Shown: positions 10,322-19,680, counted from the first letter of the stretch. The stretch: DNA of 64,000 bases from Microvirga splendida (GCF_016427565.1 NZ_JAELXT010000006.1:124001-188000); one strand, 5' to 3'. Numbers and translations are program-made. Notes: generated by a model from the letters alone, not told the origin.

Positions 10322-11029
10322 ATGGCGGCTTCCGCGCAGCACCCGATCGATCTCTATTACTGGCCCACCCCGAACGGGTGGAAGATCACCATCATGCTCG
10401 AGGAATGCGGGCTGCCCTATGCGATCCACCCGGTGAACATCGGCAAGGGCGACCAGTTCAAGCCGGACTTCCTGACGATCTCCCCCAACAACAAGATGCC
10501 CGCCATCGTCGATCATGACGGGCCGGGCGGTGAGCCGATCTCCGTGTTCGAGTCCGGCGCGATCCTGCAATATCTCGGCCGCAAGACCGGCCAGTTCTAT
10601 CCGCAGGACGAGAGGGGGCGCGTCGAGGTCGATCAGTGGCTGTTCTGGCAGATGGGCGGCTTCGGCCCCATGCTCGGCCAGACCCACCATTTCCGCATCT
10701 ATGCGCCGGAGAAGGTGCCTTACGCCATCGACCGCTACACCAACGAGACCAACCGCCTCTACGGCGTGCTGAACCAGCGCCTCGCGGACCGGGAATTCGT
10801 GGCCGGTGCCTATTCCATCGCCGACATGGCCATCGCCCCCTGGGCGAAGCTCTGGGAGCGCCAGGGCCAGAACATCGAGGACTTCCCGCATGTGAAGCGC
10901 TGGCTGGAAGCGGTGCTCGCCCGCCCGGCCGCCCAGCGCGGCATCGCGGTCGGGGCGGAGGACCGCACCAAGACCGACCTGACCGACCCGGCCGTGCAGG
11001 CCGTGCTGTTCGGCCAGAAGGCGCGGTGA
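10322..11029 (+). CDS. GST-like disulfide-bond oxidoreductase (YfcG/Ure2 type)
   Basis: This 235-residue protein starts with IDLYYWPTPNGWKITIMLEE (about residues 9-28), characteristic of the YfcG/YghU/Ure2-like branch of the GST superfamily. The Asn/Thr before the first helix contacts glutathione and disulfide reductase activity is usual. The motifs SPNNKMPAIVD and VFESGAILQYLG follow, then the helical domain with YSIADMAIAPW. It is cytoplasmic, and the substrate is unknown. AAGAGAGGCG precedes the ATG. Confidence 0.88.
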   Translation: MAASAQHPIDLYYWPTPNGWKITIMLEECGLPYAIHPVNIGKGDQFKPDFLTISPNNKMPAIVDHDGPGGEPISVFESGAILQYLGRKTGQFYPQDERGRVEVDQWLFWQMGGFGPMLGQTHHFRIYAPEKVPYAIDRYTNETNRLYGVLNQRLADREFVAGAYSIADMAIAPWAKLWERQGQNIEDFPHVKRWLEAVLARPAAQRGIAVGAEDRTKTDLTDPAVQAVLFGQKAR

Positions 11030-11040
11030 GGTTCACTGCT

Positions 11041-11132
11041 CGTCATGCCCGGCCTTGTGCCGGGCATCCACGTCTTAATGGCGCAGTGGTTCAAAGATGT
11101 GGATGGCCGGGACAAGCCCGGCCATGACGCAG
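11041..11132. repeat. Intergenic inverted repeat (CGTCATGCCCGG...CCGGCCATGACG)
   Basis: The ends, CGTCATGCCCGGCC and GGCCGGGACAAG..CCGGCCATGACG, are inverted copies with nested hairpins and a central GATGTGGATGG. The element lies between convergent genes. A related copy is at 15178-15282. Confidence 0.75.
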
Positions 11133-11154
11133 GTTGAATAGGTGAGCTAAGGCC

Positions 11155-11559
11155 TCAATTCACCTTGGCCCAGGTCTGCGAGCGGCAGATAAGCCCGCCC
11201 AGGACGCAGCCGGAGAGCTGCATGGCCTTGCCGCCGGCAAAGCTCATCTTGCCGGAATAGGTCTTGCCGTCCTTGTAGTTGTAGAGCTGGCCGGTGAAGC
11301 CCTCGGCCGAGGGCTGGATGTTGGAGATCATCTGGACCCCGACCAGGTTCCGGCCCTTCAGTTTCGGGTCCGGGTTGTTCACGTCCTTGGCCTCGCCCTG
11401 AACGGCAATGATGGTGCCGCAATAGGCGCCGCCGCACCGGGCTATGCGCACTCGGGTTTCGCCGGTTTCGCTCAAATAGGTGCCGCTCGGGTCCGCCGGC
11501 TGGGCGGAGGCCGGAAGGGCCAGCATGACGAGGCCGAGGGCGAGGATGGTTTGTTTCAT
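11155..11559 (-). CDS. DUF2147-family periplasmic protein
   Basis: This 134-residue precursor has a signal peptide ending ALPASA (about residue 19), followed by the DUF2147 signature: GTYLSETGETRVRIARCGGAYCGTI near the start, then DVNNPDPKLKGRNLVGV. The family is a small beta-barrel of unknown function. Its cysteine pair (about C42 and C47) probably forms a disulfide. It is leftward and convergent with the GST-like gene across a repeat. Confidence 0.85.
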   Translation of the reverse strand: MKQTILALGLVMLALPASAQPADPSGTYLSETGETRVRIARCGGAYCGTIIAVQGEAKDVNNPDPKLKGRNLVGVQMISNIQPSAEGFTGQLYNYKDGKTYSGKMSFAGGKAMQLSGCVLGGLICRSQTWAKVN

Positions 11560-11727
11560 GGGGAACTCCCTTAAGGTCGGTCTTCAGCGGACCGCTCGTG
11601 GAAGAGACTAGGGGAGGCGGTTAAGCTTTCCAAGCGGGCAGGGCCAAAAGGCCCTTGAGGCACAGGGGGCTCGCCGCTATAAGCGCCCCACTTCACCATT
11701 TCCCCTCATAAATAGAAGCGAGCTGTC

Positions 11728-12150
11728 ATGGCCACCGAGCGCACTTTCTCCATCATCAAGCCCGACGCGACCGAGCGTAACCTCACCGGCGCCATCAATG
11801 CCGTCATCGAGAAGGCCGGCCTGCGCATCGTCGCCCAGAAGCGCATCCTCATGAGCCGCCGCGAGGCCGAGACCTTCTATGCGGTCCACAAGGAGCGTCC
11901 CTTCTTCGGCGAGCTCGTGGACTTCATGATCTCGGCCCCGGTCGTCGTGCAGGTTCTGGAAGGCGAGAACGCCGTGCTCCGCTACCGCGAGATCATGGGC
12001 GCCACCAATCCGGAGAGCGCTGCCGAAGGCACCATCCGCAAGCTCTACGCCAAGTCCATCGGCGAGAACTCGGTCCACGGCTCCGACAGCCAGGACAACG
12101 CCAAGATCGAGATCGCCCAGTTCTTCTCGGGCAACGAGATCGTCGGGTAA
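11728..12150 (+). CDS. ndk: Nucleoside diphosphate kinase
   Basis: This 140-residue enzyme transfers the gamma-phosphate between nucleoside triphosphates and diphosphates through a phosphohistidine. It has the [10 protein letters not shown]-terminus, the active-site block NSVHGSDS (catalytic H117) and the [21 protein letters not shown] nucleotide-binding stretch. Length is typical for Ndk. It is probably a single-gene unit; a CCCTCTCCC hairpin starts immediately after the stop and could act as its terminator. Confidence 0.97.
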   Translation: MATERTFSIIKPDATERNLTGAINAVIEKAGLRIVAQKRILMSRREAETFYAVHKERPFFGELVDFMISAPVVVQVLEGENAVLRYREIMGATNPESAAEGTIRKLYAKSIGENSVHGSDSQDNAKIEIAQFFSGNEIVG

Positions 12151-12151
12151 A

Positions 12152-12330
12152 AACCCTCTCCCGGGTGGGAGAGGGTGGCTGCGTCAGCAGCCGGGTGAGG
12201 GAATGACCTCATTCAAGTGAATCTCTGAAATGGCCGGGTTCGCCCCGGCCATTTGCTTTTGGGCTGTTCTGCCATCTTGTCCGGCGGCATCCCCTCACCC
12301 CAGCCCTCTCCCAAACGGGAGAGGGAGAAG
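12152..12330. repeat. Paired CCCTCTCCC/GGGAGAGGG palindromes
   Basis: There are two copies in opposite orientation. CCCTCTCCCGGGTGGGAGAGGG followed by GGGTGAGGG is at 12154-12201, and CCCCTCACCCCAGCCCTCTCCCAAACGGGAGAGGG is at 12291-12325. The same pair arrangement occurs at 40808-40967. The whole ndk to oxidoreductase gap is taken up by it. Confidence 0.8.
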
Positions 12331-12376
12331 AGGCGGCCTTTTCATTTTTGGCCCTTTCCCTCATCATGCGCCCGCC

Positions 12377-14530
12377 ATGAACCAAGCCCCCCGCATCGAA
12401 CGCCGCGCCTCGGTCTGCCCGCATGACTGCCCCTCCGTCTGCTCCCTCGAGGTGGAGGTGATCGACGGGCGCACCATCGGGCGCGTGCATGGGGCGAAGT
12501 CGAACACCTACACGGCGGGCGTGATCTGCGCGAAGGTGGCGCGCTATGCGGAGCGCATCCACAACCCGGACCGGCTGCTCTACCCCATGCGGCGCACGGG
12601 CCCGAAGGGCTCAGGATCCTTCGAGCGCATCTCCTGGGACGAGGCGCTGGACATCGTGGCGAAGAAGTTCCTGGAGGCCGAGCGGGAGTTCGGCTCGGAA
12701 TCCGTCTGGCCCTATTACTATGCCGGCACCATGGGCTACGTGATGCGCGACGGCATCAACCGCCTGCGCCATGTGAAGAAATATTCCGGCCAGTATTCCA
12801 CCATCTGCACGGCCATGGCCTATACGGGCTACGTGGCCGGCACCGGCCACCTGCGCGGCGCCGATCCGCGCGAGATGGCGGCGTCCGACTGCATCGTGAT
12901 CTGGGGCACCAACGCGGTGCACACCCAGGTCAACGTGATGACCCACGCGATGAAGGCCCGCAAGGAACGCGGAGCCAGGATCGTCGCCATCGACATCTAC
13001 GACAACGCCACCATGAAGCAGGCCGACATGGCGCTGCTCCTGCGCCCCGGCACCGACGGCGCGCTCGCCTGCGCGGTCATGCACGTGCTGTTCCGCGACG
13101 GTTATGCGGATTGGGATTATCTTGAGCGCTACACCGACCATCCGCGCGAGTTGGAAGAGCATCTGCGCACCCGCGACCCCGCCTGGGCCTCGGCCATCAC
13201 AGGCCTGTCCGTGCAGGAGATCGAGGCCTTCGCCAAGCTCGTGGGCACCACCAAGCGCACCTATTTCCGCCTCGGCTTCGGCTTCGCGCGCCAGCGCAAC
13301 GGCGTGGTCAACATGCATGCGGCCCTGTCGATCCCGGCCGTGACCGGCGCGTGGCAGTACGAGGGCGGCGGCGCACTGCATTCCAACAGCGGCATCTATC
13401 GCTGGAACAAGGCCCTGATCGAGGGGCACGACGCCATCGATCCGGCGATCCGCATCCTCGACCAGTCGCAGATCGGCCGCGTGCTCACCGGCGACGCCGA
13501 AGCGCTCTACAACGGCCCGCCCGTGAAGGCGATGCTGATCCAGAACACCAACCCGGTCTCCGTCGCGCCGGAGCAGGAATTGGTGAAGCAGGGTTTTCGC
13601 CGCGACGACCTCTTCGTCTGCGTCCACGAGCAGTTCATGACCGAGACGGCGCTCATGGCCGACATCGTGCTGCCCGCGACCATGTTCATGGAGCACGACG
13701 ACCTCTATTCCGGCGGCGGCCACCAGCATTTCCAGGTCGGGCCGAAGCTCATCGATCCGCCCGGCGAGTGCCGTTCCAACCACGAGGTCTTTCGCGGGCT
13801 GGCCCAGCGCCTCGGCGCCGAGCATCGCGGGTTCAGTATGGAGCCGCGCGAGATCATCGACTGGACGCTCCAGAACTCCGGCCGGGGATCGCTCGAAAAC
13901 CTTGAGGCGCAGGTGCATGTCGATGCGCAGCCGCCCTTCGAGGAGGCGCATTTTCTCAACGGCTTCGCCTACCCGGACGGCAAGTTCCGCTTCAAGCCCG
14001 ATTGGACCACGATTCCCTCCTCCAACAACGGGCCCATGGGGCCCTGGGCCGCCATGCCGGCCTTCCCCGACCATTGGGAGGTGATCGAGGAGGCGACCGA
14101 GGAGCACCCGTTCCGCCTCGCCACGAGCCCGGCGCGCAACTTCCTCAATTCCAGCTTCACCGAAACCCCGACCTCGCTCGACAAGGAGCGGCGGCCCGAG
14201 GTGATGATCAACCCGGCCGATGCGCAGGCTCAAGGCATCGTTGAGGGCGATTGGGTGAAGCTCAGGAACCACCGCGGCGAGGTGTTCCTGCGCGCAAAGC
14301 CGTTCGACGGCGTCCGGCGCGGCGTGCTCATCGCCGAGGGCATCTGGCCCAACGCCGCCCATCCCTTCGGGCGCGGCATCAACACGCTCACGGGCGGCGA
14401 CCAAGTGGCGCCCTATGGCGGCGCAGCCTTCCACGACAACCGGGTGGCGCTGGAAAAGGCCGATCTCGACTCGTCCCTGGAGCCGCCGGTGGCGAGGAAA
14501 CAGCATCGGCCCGAGGCGCTCGTCGGCTAG
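12377..14530 (+). CDS. Molybdopterin-dependent oxidoreductase (DMSO-reductase superfamily)
   Basis: This 717-residue protein begins MNQAPRIERRASVCPHDCPS. Four cysteines (C-x3-C-x3-C and a fourth in AGVICAKV near residue 50) form the N-terminal [4Fe-4S] site of the bis-MGD oxidoreductases. The body has the family's bis-MGD-binding domains, and residues from about 575 form the C-terminal molydopterin dinucleotide-binding barrel (RLATSPARNFLNSSF). No twin-arginine leader is present, so it should be cytoplasmic. No electron-transfer or chaperone partner lies nearby. The substrate is unknown. Confidence 0.85.
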   Translation: MNQAPRIERRASVCPHDCPSVCSLEVEVIDGRTIGRVHGAKSNTYTAGVICAKVARYAERIHNPDRLLYPMRRTGPKGSGSFERISWDEALDIVAKKFLEAEREFGSESVWPYYYAGTMGYVMRDGINRLRHVKKYSGQYSTICTAMAYTGYVAGTGHLRGADPREMAASDCIVIWGTNAVHTQVNVMTHAMKARKERGARIVAIDIYDNATMKQADMALLLRPGTDGALACAVMHVLFRDGYADWDYLERYTDHPRELEEHLRTRDPAWASAITGLSVQEIEAFAKLVGTTKRTYFRLGFGFARQRNGVVNMHAALSIPAVTGAWQYEGGGALHSNSGIYRWNKALIEGHDAIDPAIRILDQSQIGRVLTGDAEALYNGPPVKAMLIQNTNPVSVAPEQELVKQGFRRDDLFVCVHEQFMTETALMADIVLPATMFMEHDDLYSGGGHQHFQVGPKLIDPPGECRSNHEVFRGLAQRLGAEHRGFSMEPREIIDWTLQNSGRGSLENLEAQVHVDAQPPFEEAHFLNGFAYPDGKFRFKPDWTTIPSSNNGPMGPWAAMPAFPDHWEVIEEATEEHPFRLATSPARNFLNSSFTETPTSLDKERRPEVMINPADAQAQGIVEGDWVKLRNHRGEVFLRAKPFDGVRRGVLIAEGIWPNAAHPFGRGINTLTGGDQVAPYGGAAFHDNRVALEKADLDSSLEPPVARKQHRPEALVG

Positions 14531-14554
14531 TCCGAAGACTGAAACAAATACTAA

Positions 14555-14662
14555 CCTCATCCTGAGGAGGTCGCGAAGCGACCGTCTCGAAGGAGGCTCC
14601 AGAGAGCACTGGAGACGCCCTGATCCTTCGAGACGGTGCTGACGCACCTCCTCAGGATGAGG
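14555..14662. repeat. CCTCATCCTGAGGAG palindromic repeat, copy 1
   Basis: The ends CCTCATCCTGAGGAGG and CCTCCTCAGGATGAGG are inverted copies, with an internal GTCTCGAAGGAGGCTCCAG palindrome. A second copy lies at 43421-43530. It sits just downstream of the oxidoreductase gene. Confidence 0.85.
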
Positions 14663-14787
14663 GCTTAGGTTGAAGCCCCGATCGGATAGTCAGACCTTCT
14701 TAAGCCTATCCACATCTCCCCCTTGATCCTGAACGGCCAAGCCTATTCTTAACCGCCGAACGTGATTTCATCTCTGGGGAGCTGTCC

Positions 14788-15153
14788 ATGATCTCGACCG
14801 CCCGCGCGCTGCTCGTCGCAGCCGCCGTTTCCGTGAGCGCGACGGCCGCGTATGCTGCCGCCTCCAACATGCCGACCCAATACCAGCCCGATCCGGCCCT
14901 GAAGACCGAGAGCATCAGCCAGCTGCGCGCCCGGGTGAGCCAGGCCTGCACCGTCATCCAGGCGAAGCTCCAGAGCGAGGCGAGCGAGTCTTCGCTCAAC
15001 CGGGCCTGCGACTGCTATGCCGGCCGCACCATGCGCTCGCTCAGCGCCGAGGAGGTGCAGGCCTATCGCGACACCGGCGTGTTCAACGACACCGCCCGCG
15101 CCAAGGCGCTTGCCGCCCTCGATTCCTGCAGGCTGCCGCGCCCGCAGATTTAA
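14788..15153 (+). CDS. Small secreted protein of unknown function
   Basis: This 121-residue precursor has a signal peptide (about residues 1-24, ending AYAAA). The mature domain has four cysteines near residues 51, 71, 73 and 111, in patterns QACTVI, RACDCYAGR and LDSCRLP, and is likely disulfide-bonded in the periplasm. A GGGGAG ribosome binding site is about six bases from the ATG. I recognise no family. It is flanked by two different dispersed repeats. Confidence 0.7.
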   Translation: MISTARALLVAAAVSVSATAAYAAASNMPTQYQPDPALKTESISQLRARVSQACTVIQAKLQSEASESSLNRACDCYAGRTMRSLSAEEVQAYRDTGVFNDTARAKALAALDSCRLPRPQI

Positions 15154-15177
15154 CTGAAAGCACTTATCTGCCTTATC

Positions 15178-15282
15178 GTCATGGCCGTCCCCGGACTTGA
15201 TCCGGGGATCAGTCCCGGCCATCCACGTCTTGAAACGGGTTGAGAGCGTGGATCCCCGGAACAAGTCCGGGGATGACGAGGG
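15178..15282. repeat. Intergenic inverted repeat (CGTCATGGCCGTCCCCGG...CCGGGGATGACG)
   Basis: The terminal inverted blocks CCCCGGACTTGATCCGGGG and CCCCGGAACAAGTCCGGGG flank a centre containing CCATCCACGTCTTG. It is related to the 11041-11132 element and sits between convergent genes, ten bases before the end of purN. Confidence 0.8.
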
Positions 15283-15292
15283 TGGATGGGTT

Positions 15293-15937
15293 TTAAGTCG
15301 GCGAATGCAGCGCGCCGCCTGCATCCCACTGCCTCGAAAACACAACCCGCCCGTTCTCCAGCCGGGCCGTGCCGTCGCAGATCATCCGCAACGCCTGCGG
15401 GTAGAGCCGGTGCTCCTGCGCGATCACGCGGGCGGCGAGGCTCTCCTGCGTGTCGCCCGGCACCACCGGCACCACGGCCTGGGCGATGATCGGGCCGGCA
15501 TCGAGCTCCGGCACCACGAAATGCACCGTGCAGCCATGCACCAGCACGCCGTCCTCGAGCGCCCGGCGATGGGTCTGCGTGCCGCGATAGAGGGGCAGGA
15601 GGGACGGGTGGATGTTGATCATGCGCCCGGCCCAGCGCTCCACGAACCAGTCGCTGAGCACCCGCATGAAGCCGGCAAGGCAGATGAAGGCGATGTCGTG
15701 CTCGTTGAGCGCCGCATCCAGCGCCCGGTCGAAGCTCTCCCGGTCGGGAAAAGCCTTGTGGTCGATGGCGAGCGTCGCGAGCCCGGAATCCTTCGCCCGC
15801 GCTAACCCTTCCGCGTCCGGGCGGTTCGAGAGGACGAGGGCGATCTCGGCCGGGAAGTCCGCAGCCTGAGCGGCCTCGATCAGCGAGGCCATGTTCGAGC
15901 CGCGGCCCGAGATCAGGATGGCGACGCGGCGGGTCAT
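15293..15937 (-). CDS. purN: Phosphoribosylglycinamide formyltransferase
   Basis: This 214-residue enzyme transfers a formyl group from 10-formyl-THF to GAR in purine synthesis. It starts [19 protein letters not shown], the usual PurN N-terminus. It keeps the catalytic motif INIHPSLLPLYRGTQTHRRALEDG (Asn-His plus downstream Asp in VPELDAGPIIAQ). The ATG overlaps the purM stop (ATGA), so purM-purN are translationally coupled. Confidence 0.97.
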   Translation of the reverse strand: MTRRVAILISGRGSNMASLIEAAQAADFPAEIALVLSNRPDAEGLARAKDSGLATLAIDHKAFPDRESFDRALDAALNEHDIAFICLAGFMRVLSDWFVERWAGRMINIHPSLLPLYRGTQTHRRALEDGVLVHGCTVHFVVPELDAGPIIAQAVVPVVPGDTQESLAARVIAQEHRLYPQALRMICDGTARLENGRVVFSRQWDAGGALHSPT

Positions 15938-17016
15938 CAAAGCTTTAAGGAGCCTGAAGTCTGCACGCTCTCGCCGCCTGCATGGGCAATCGTCTCGCCG
16001 ATGCGAACCGGGTTTTCGCCGGCCTGGCGAAGGCGCTCCATCACCGCGTCCGCCTTGTCGGCGCTCGCCACCACGATCATGCCGATGCCGCAGTTGAAGG
16101 TGCGCAGCATCTCGGTCTCGGCCACGCCGCCGGTCTTGGCCAACCAGCCGAACACGGGCGGAACCGCGATGGCATCGAGGTCGAGGCGCACGCCGACGCC
16201 GTCGGGCAGCACGCGCGGGATGTTGTCGGGGAAGCCGCCGCCGGTGATGTGGCACAGCGCGTTGATGCCGTCGCCGGTTTTCAGCACCTCCAACAGGGCC
16301 TTCACGTAGATCCGGGTCGGCTCCAGCAGGGCCTGGGCCAGGGTTTTGCCCGATGCGAAGGCGGCGGGCGCATCCCAGGCCAGGCCGGAATGCTCGACGA
16401 TCCGGCGCACCAGGGAGAAGCCGTTCGAATGGACCCCGGAGGAGGGCAGGCCGATGAGCACGTCGCCCACGCTCACGTCCTTGGGGAGCAGCGTGCCGCG
16501 CTCGGCCGCGCCCACGGCAAAGCCCGCGAGGTCGTAGTCGCCCTTGGCGTAGAGCCCCGGCATCTCGGCGGTCTCGCCGCCGATCAGCGCGCAGCCCGCC
16601 TGGAGACAGCCCTCGGCGATGCCCTTGACGATATGGACGCCGACCTCGGGCGAGAGCTTGCCGGTGGCGAAGTAGTCGAGGAAGAACAGGGGCTCGGCGC
16701 CCTGCACGATGATGTCGTTCACGCACATGGCCACGAGGTCGATGCCGATGGTGTCGTGGATTCCCGTGTCGATGGCGATCTTCACCTTGGTGCCGACCCC
16801 GTCATTGGCCGCCACCAGGATCGGGTCCTTGAAGCCCGCGGCCTTGAGGTCGAAGAGCCCGCCGAAGCCGCCGATCTCCGCGTCCGCGCCCGGCCGGCGC
16901 GTGGAGCGCACCAGGGGCTTGATCTGGTCGACCATGGCGTTGCCCGCATCGATGTCCACGCCCGCCTGGGCATAGGTCAGGCCGTTCGTCTGCTTCTCGG
17001 ACTTCTCGGTCGTCAT
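15937..17016 (-). CDS. purM: Phosphoribosylformylglycinamidine cyclo-ligase (AIR synthetase)
   Basis: This 359-residue AIR synthetase has the signature motifs [14 protein letters not shown], the glycine-rich [21 protein letters not shown] and [11 protein letters not shown]. It catalyses ATP-dependent closure of the imidazole ring in purine synthesis. It is the upstream gene of a two-gene leftward operon with purN. The start at 17016 has GGGGTGAG next to it, which lies in a small hairpin (17021-17037). Confidence 0.97.
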   Translation of the reverse strand: MTTEKSEKQTNGLTYAQAGVDIDAGNAMVDQIKPLVRSTRRPGADAEIGGFGGLFDLKAAGFKDPILVAANDGVGTKVKIAIDTGIHDTIGIDLVAMCVNDIIVQGAEPLFFLDYFATGKLSPEVGVHIVKGIAEGCLQAGCALIGGETAEMPGLYAKGDYDLAGFAVGAAERGTLLPKDVSVGDVLIGLPSSGVHSNGFSLVRRIVEHSGLAWDAPAAFASGKTLAQALLEPTRIYVKALLEVLKTGDGINALCHITGGGFPDNIPRVLPDGVGVRLDLDAIAVPPVFGWLAKTGGVAETEMLRTFNCGIGMIVVASADKADAVMERLRQAGENPVRIGETIAHAGGESVQTSGSLKL

Positions 17017-17020
17017 GGCT

Positions 17021-17037
17021 CACCCCGTGTTGGGGTG
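17021..17037 (-). promoter_or_regulatory. Hairpin overlapping the purM ribosome binding site
   Basis: On the minus strand CACCCC-AACAC-GGGGTG forms a six-pair stem whose 3' arm GGGGTGAG is also the only plausible Shine-Dalgarno for purM, five bases from the ATG. It may reduce translation initiation. No known purine riboswitch core is recognisable. Confidence 0.35.
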
Positions 17038-17135
17038 GGCAGTAAGCCTGGAGGGGGCGGGAGGCAAGGGGCTATGTCACTTTTGGATCTTGTGAAGCAT
17101 GGCAGATGGGGAAAGCCGATGGCTTCAACCGGCGC

Positions 17136-17750
17136 CTAGGCAGGCTTTACAGGCTGGCGGAGGATGGTCCTGAGTTTGCTCGGCGCTGTCTTGCGAGCAT
17201 CGCTCAGATAGATCTCGTGATGGTGACCATTGCGCACGAAGCCCTGGGCCGGCATCGTCTCGTTGTAGAGCTTGGCGAGAAGAGGTCCTTCATCGTCGTA
17301 GCTTCCGACATGGAGCGCCTGGAGGCAGCGGCCCTCCACGTAAGGCTCCAACCGTAGGCTGTCGGGTGGTTCGCCCAGTCTTCCCGAGGTCTTTCTGATC
17401 GCGGCTTCGAACAGGTCCAGTCCAATGAAGTCTGGTGCCATAATCATCAGCGTCCAGTGCCACTCGGCCTTTCGGCGCGCGACGAAACTTGCAGGATCGT
17501 CCGCCCACCACAGTCCCTCAAGCGGAGGTACGACGTAGTCCAGGGACTGAGCCGTCTTGGCGGCGAATTTCATGCCGTAACTGACCGAGTAGAGCCATTC
17601 GACCGCGTTCTTGAAGGCTTCGGCGGTGTTGGGATCTCCATGGCCGTCCACTTTGAGAAACCGAAGCGTAGGGACTTCGATTTGTTTGAAGCGACCGACC
17701 GGGGCTTGGAACAGCTCTTTGTAGAGCTTCTTGAAGTCGATCTTATCCAT
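17136..17750 (-). CDS. GyrI-like small-molecule-binding domain protein
   Basis: This 204-residue protein starts MDKIDFKKLYKELFQ at 17750. It matches the stand-alone GyrI-like (AraC effector-binding fold) proteins: KIDFKKLYKELFQAP at the start, FLKVDGHGDPN, AVEWLYSVSYGMKF, PPLEGLWWADD, and a C-terminal HHHEIYLSDARKT. Such proteins bind or hydrolyse small hydrophobic molecules; the ligand is unknown. It is a single leftward gene between purM and the divergent phosphatidyltransferase gene. Confidence 0.85.
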   Translation of the reverse strand: MDKIDFKKLYKELFQAPVGRFKQIEVPTLRFLKVDGHGDPNTAEAFKNAVEWLYSVSYGMKFAAKTAQSLDYVVPPLEGLWWADDPASFVARRKAEWHWTLMIMAPDFIGLDLFEAAIRKTSGRLGEPPDSLRLEPYVEGRCLQALHVGSYDDEGPLLAKLYNETMPAQGFVRNGHHHEIYLSDARKTAPSKLRTILRQPVKPA

Positions 17751-17893
17751 GCCGCTTTCCCGGGTTCTCGACGGTACGGAACAGTTATACAGATACAATT
17801 CTGACGTTAGCTGAGCAACAGGCTTGCCCACCATCCCGACTTTGTCTCTCCAGACGTTGAACTCCGCCCCCCGAGCGTCCATCATCACCGCCG

Positions 17894-18424
17894 ATGACCA
17901 TTCCGAACATCATCACCATCGCCCGCCTCATCATCGTGCCCATCGTGATCGTCATGATCATGCAGCAGCGGTGGGTGGCTGCCTTCGTCCTGTTCGTGGT
18001 GGCCGGGGTCTCGGATGCCGTGGACGGGTTCATCGCCCGCCGGTTCGACATGCGGAGCGAGTTCGGGGCCTATATCGATCCCATTGCCGACAAGGCGCTC
18101 CTGGTTTCGATCTACGTGACGCTTGCCGTCGTTGGCGCCATCCCGAGCTGGCTTGCCATCGTGGTGGTGTCCCGTGACGTGATGATCGTGGCCGCCGTGC
18201 TCCTGTCCTGGGTCATGAGCCGCCCGGTCGAGATCAAGCCGATCCTCGTGAGCAAGCTGAACACGGGCGCCCAGATCGCCTTTGCGGCCTTCGCGCTGGC
18301 CGCCAATGCCTTCGGGGCGGAACTCGCGGGGCTGGAGGATGTCGCCATGCTGGTGGTGGCGACCTTGACCGTCGCATCGGCAGGTGCCTATCTCGGGGGC
18401 TGGTTGCGGCACATGGGAAGCTGA
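17894..18424 (+). CDS. CDP-alcohol phosphatidyltransferase family protein (PgsA-like)
   Basis: This 176-residue, multi-pass membrane enzyme has the complete catalytic motif D-x2-DG-x2-AR-x8-G-x3-D-x3-D, as SDAVDGFIARRFDMRSEFGAYIDPIADK split over about residues 40-67. It would transfer a phosphatidyl group from CDP-diacylglycerol to an alcohol, most likely glycerol-3-phosphate (PgsA) or a related acceptor. The family does not tell which. It starts ATG 17894. A dispersed repeat and then perM follow. Confidence 0.85.
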   Translation: MTIPNIITIARLIIVPIVIVMIMQQRWVAAFVLFVVAGVSDAVDGFIARRFDMRSEFGAYIDPIADKALLVSIYVTLAVVGAIPSWLAIVVVSRDVMIVAAVLLSWVMSRPVEIKPILVSKLNTGAQIAFAAFALAANAFGAELAGLEDVAMLVVATLTVASAGAYLGGWLRHMGS

Positions 18425-18431
18425 TGACCGA

Positions 18432-18543
18432 AGCATCGGACCCAAAAGTGGATTTGCACTTTTGGGATCGATCCGATGCTTTCTTCCTGGATGAGAGCAT
18501 CGTTCGGGCGGAAAACCGGGTCCACTTTTCCGCACGATGCTCT
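18432..18543. repeat. AAAAGTGG/GCATCG palindromic repeat, copy 2
   Basis: AGCATCGGACCCAAAAGTGG pairs with CACTTTTGGGATC..CCGATGCT, followed by AGCATCGTTC..GGAAAACCGGGTCCACTTTTCC with GCACGATGCT. It has the same orientation as copies 1 and 5 and starts eight bases after the phosphatidyltransferase stop. Confidence 0.88.
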
Positions 18544-18561
18544 GGAGTGTAAGGTGTACCG

Positions 18562-19680
18562 ATGACGGTCCAACGGCAGATCGGGTTCTGGATTGCGGCG
18601 CTGGTCGTCGCGGTGCTGCTGCTGTTCGTGCTGCGCGGCATTCTGTTGCCCTTCGTGGCGGGCTTCGCGCTGGCCTATCTGCTCGACCCCCTGGCCGACC
18701 GGATGCAGAAGATCGGCGTCGGGCGCCTCGGCGCCAGCCTGATAATCCTCATCCTGTTCGTGCTGGTTTTCATCGTCGCCCTGATGATCCTGGTGCCTTT
18801 CGCGGCCCAGCAGGTCGGTGCCTTCGTGGAGAGGCTGCCCGGCTACGTGGCACGGCTGCAGGAGCTCGGGGCCGAGCAGCTCGGCCCGCTCGTCCGGCGC
18901 CTCGGCATCGAGGAGGCGCTGCCGGCCGCGCCCCCGTCCGTCGGCAACCTCATCAGCCAGGGCATCGCCTGGATGACCACCTTCCTCCAGGGGCTGTGGT
19001 CCGGCGGGCAGGCGCTGATCGGCATCTTCTCCCTGCTGGTGGTGACTCCGGTGGTGGCCTTCTACATGCTCGTGGACTGGGACCGCATGGTGAGAACCGT
19101 CGATTCCTGGATGCCCATGCGCCACCGGGACACGATCCGCGACATCGCCCGGGACATCGACCGGGCCATCGCCGGCTTCGTGCGCGGGCAGGCCCTGGTC
19201 TGCCTGATCCTCGGCACCTTCTATGCGGTCAGCCTCGCGCTGATCGGGCTCAATTTCGGGGCGCTCATCGGCATGACGGCCGGGCTCCTGAGCTTCATCC
19301 CCTATGTGGGCTCGCTCACCGGCCTCATCCTCTCGGTCGGGGTCGCTATCGTGCAGTTCTGGCCGGACTGGACCATGATCGTCGCGACGCTCGGCATCTT
19401 CATTTTCGGCCAGTTCGTGGAAGGCAACATCCTGTCGCCGAAGCTGGTCGGCGAGTCCGTCGGCCTGCACCCGGTCTGGCTCATGTTCGCGCTCGTGGCC
19501 TTCGGCGCGCTCTTCGGCTTCGTCGGCCTGCTGCTGGCGGTGCCGCTGGCGGCGGCCATCGGGGTCATCGCCCGCTTCGCCCTGCGCCAGTATCTCGCCA
19601 GCCCCATCTATCAGGGCACCGATCCGGTGATCCTGAAACCTCGCATCGAGATCGATCGCAAGGCCGATCTCGATGCGTGA
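18562..19680 (+). CDS. AI-2E family (PerM-like) membrane permease
   Basis: This 372-residue membrane protein has the AI-2E/PerM topology: two N-terminal transmembrane segments (LVVAVLLLFVLRGILLP..), a middle extracytoplasmic helical part (about 85-160), then about six further segments. It has the family motif FGQFVEGNILSPKLVGESVGLHPVWLMFAL near residue 290. The transported substrate is not established for this branch. Its end overlaps hdaA by eight bases, so it belongs to the hdaA-ppk-ppx transcript. Confidence 0.88.
   Translation: MTVQRQIGFWIAALVVAVLLLFVLRGILLPFVAGFALAYLLDPLADRMQKIGVGRLGASLIILILFVLVFIVALMILVPFAAQQVGAFVERLPGYVARLQELGAEQLGPLVRRLGIEEALPAAPPSVGNLISQGIAWMTTFLQGLWSGGQALIGIFSLLVVTPVVAFYMLVDWDRMVRTVDSWMPMRHRDTIRDIARDIDRAIAGFVRGQALVCLILGTFYAVSLALIGLNFGALIGMTAGLLSFIPYVGSLTGLILSVGVAIVQFWPDWTMIVATLGIFIFGQFVEGNILSPKLVGESVGLHPVWLMFALVAFGALFGFVGLLLAVPLAAAIGVIARFALRQYLASPIYQGTDPVILKPRIEIDRKADLDA

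Noticed and set aside
12230-12376. 49-codon N-terminal extension of the molybdopterin oxidoreductase
   Set aside because: It reads through the palindromic repeat and before the conserved Cys motif; the start at 12377 fits the family.
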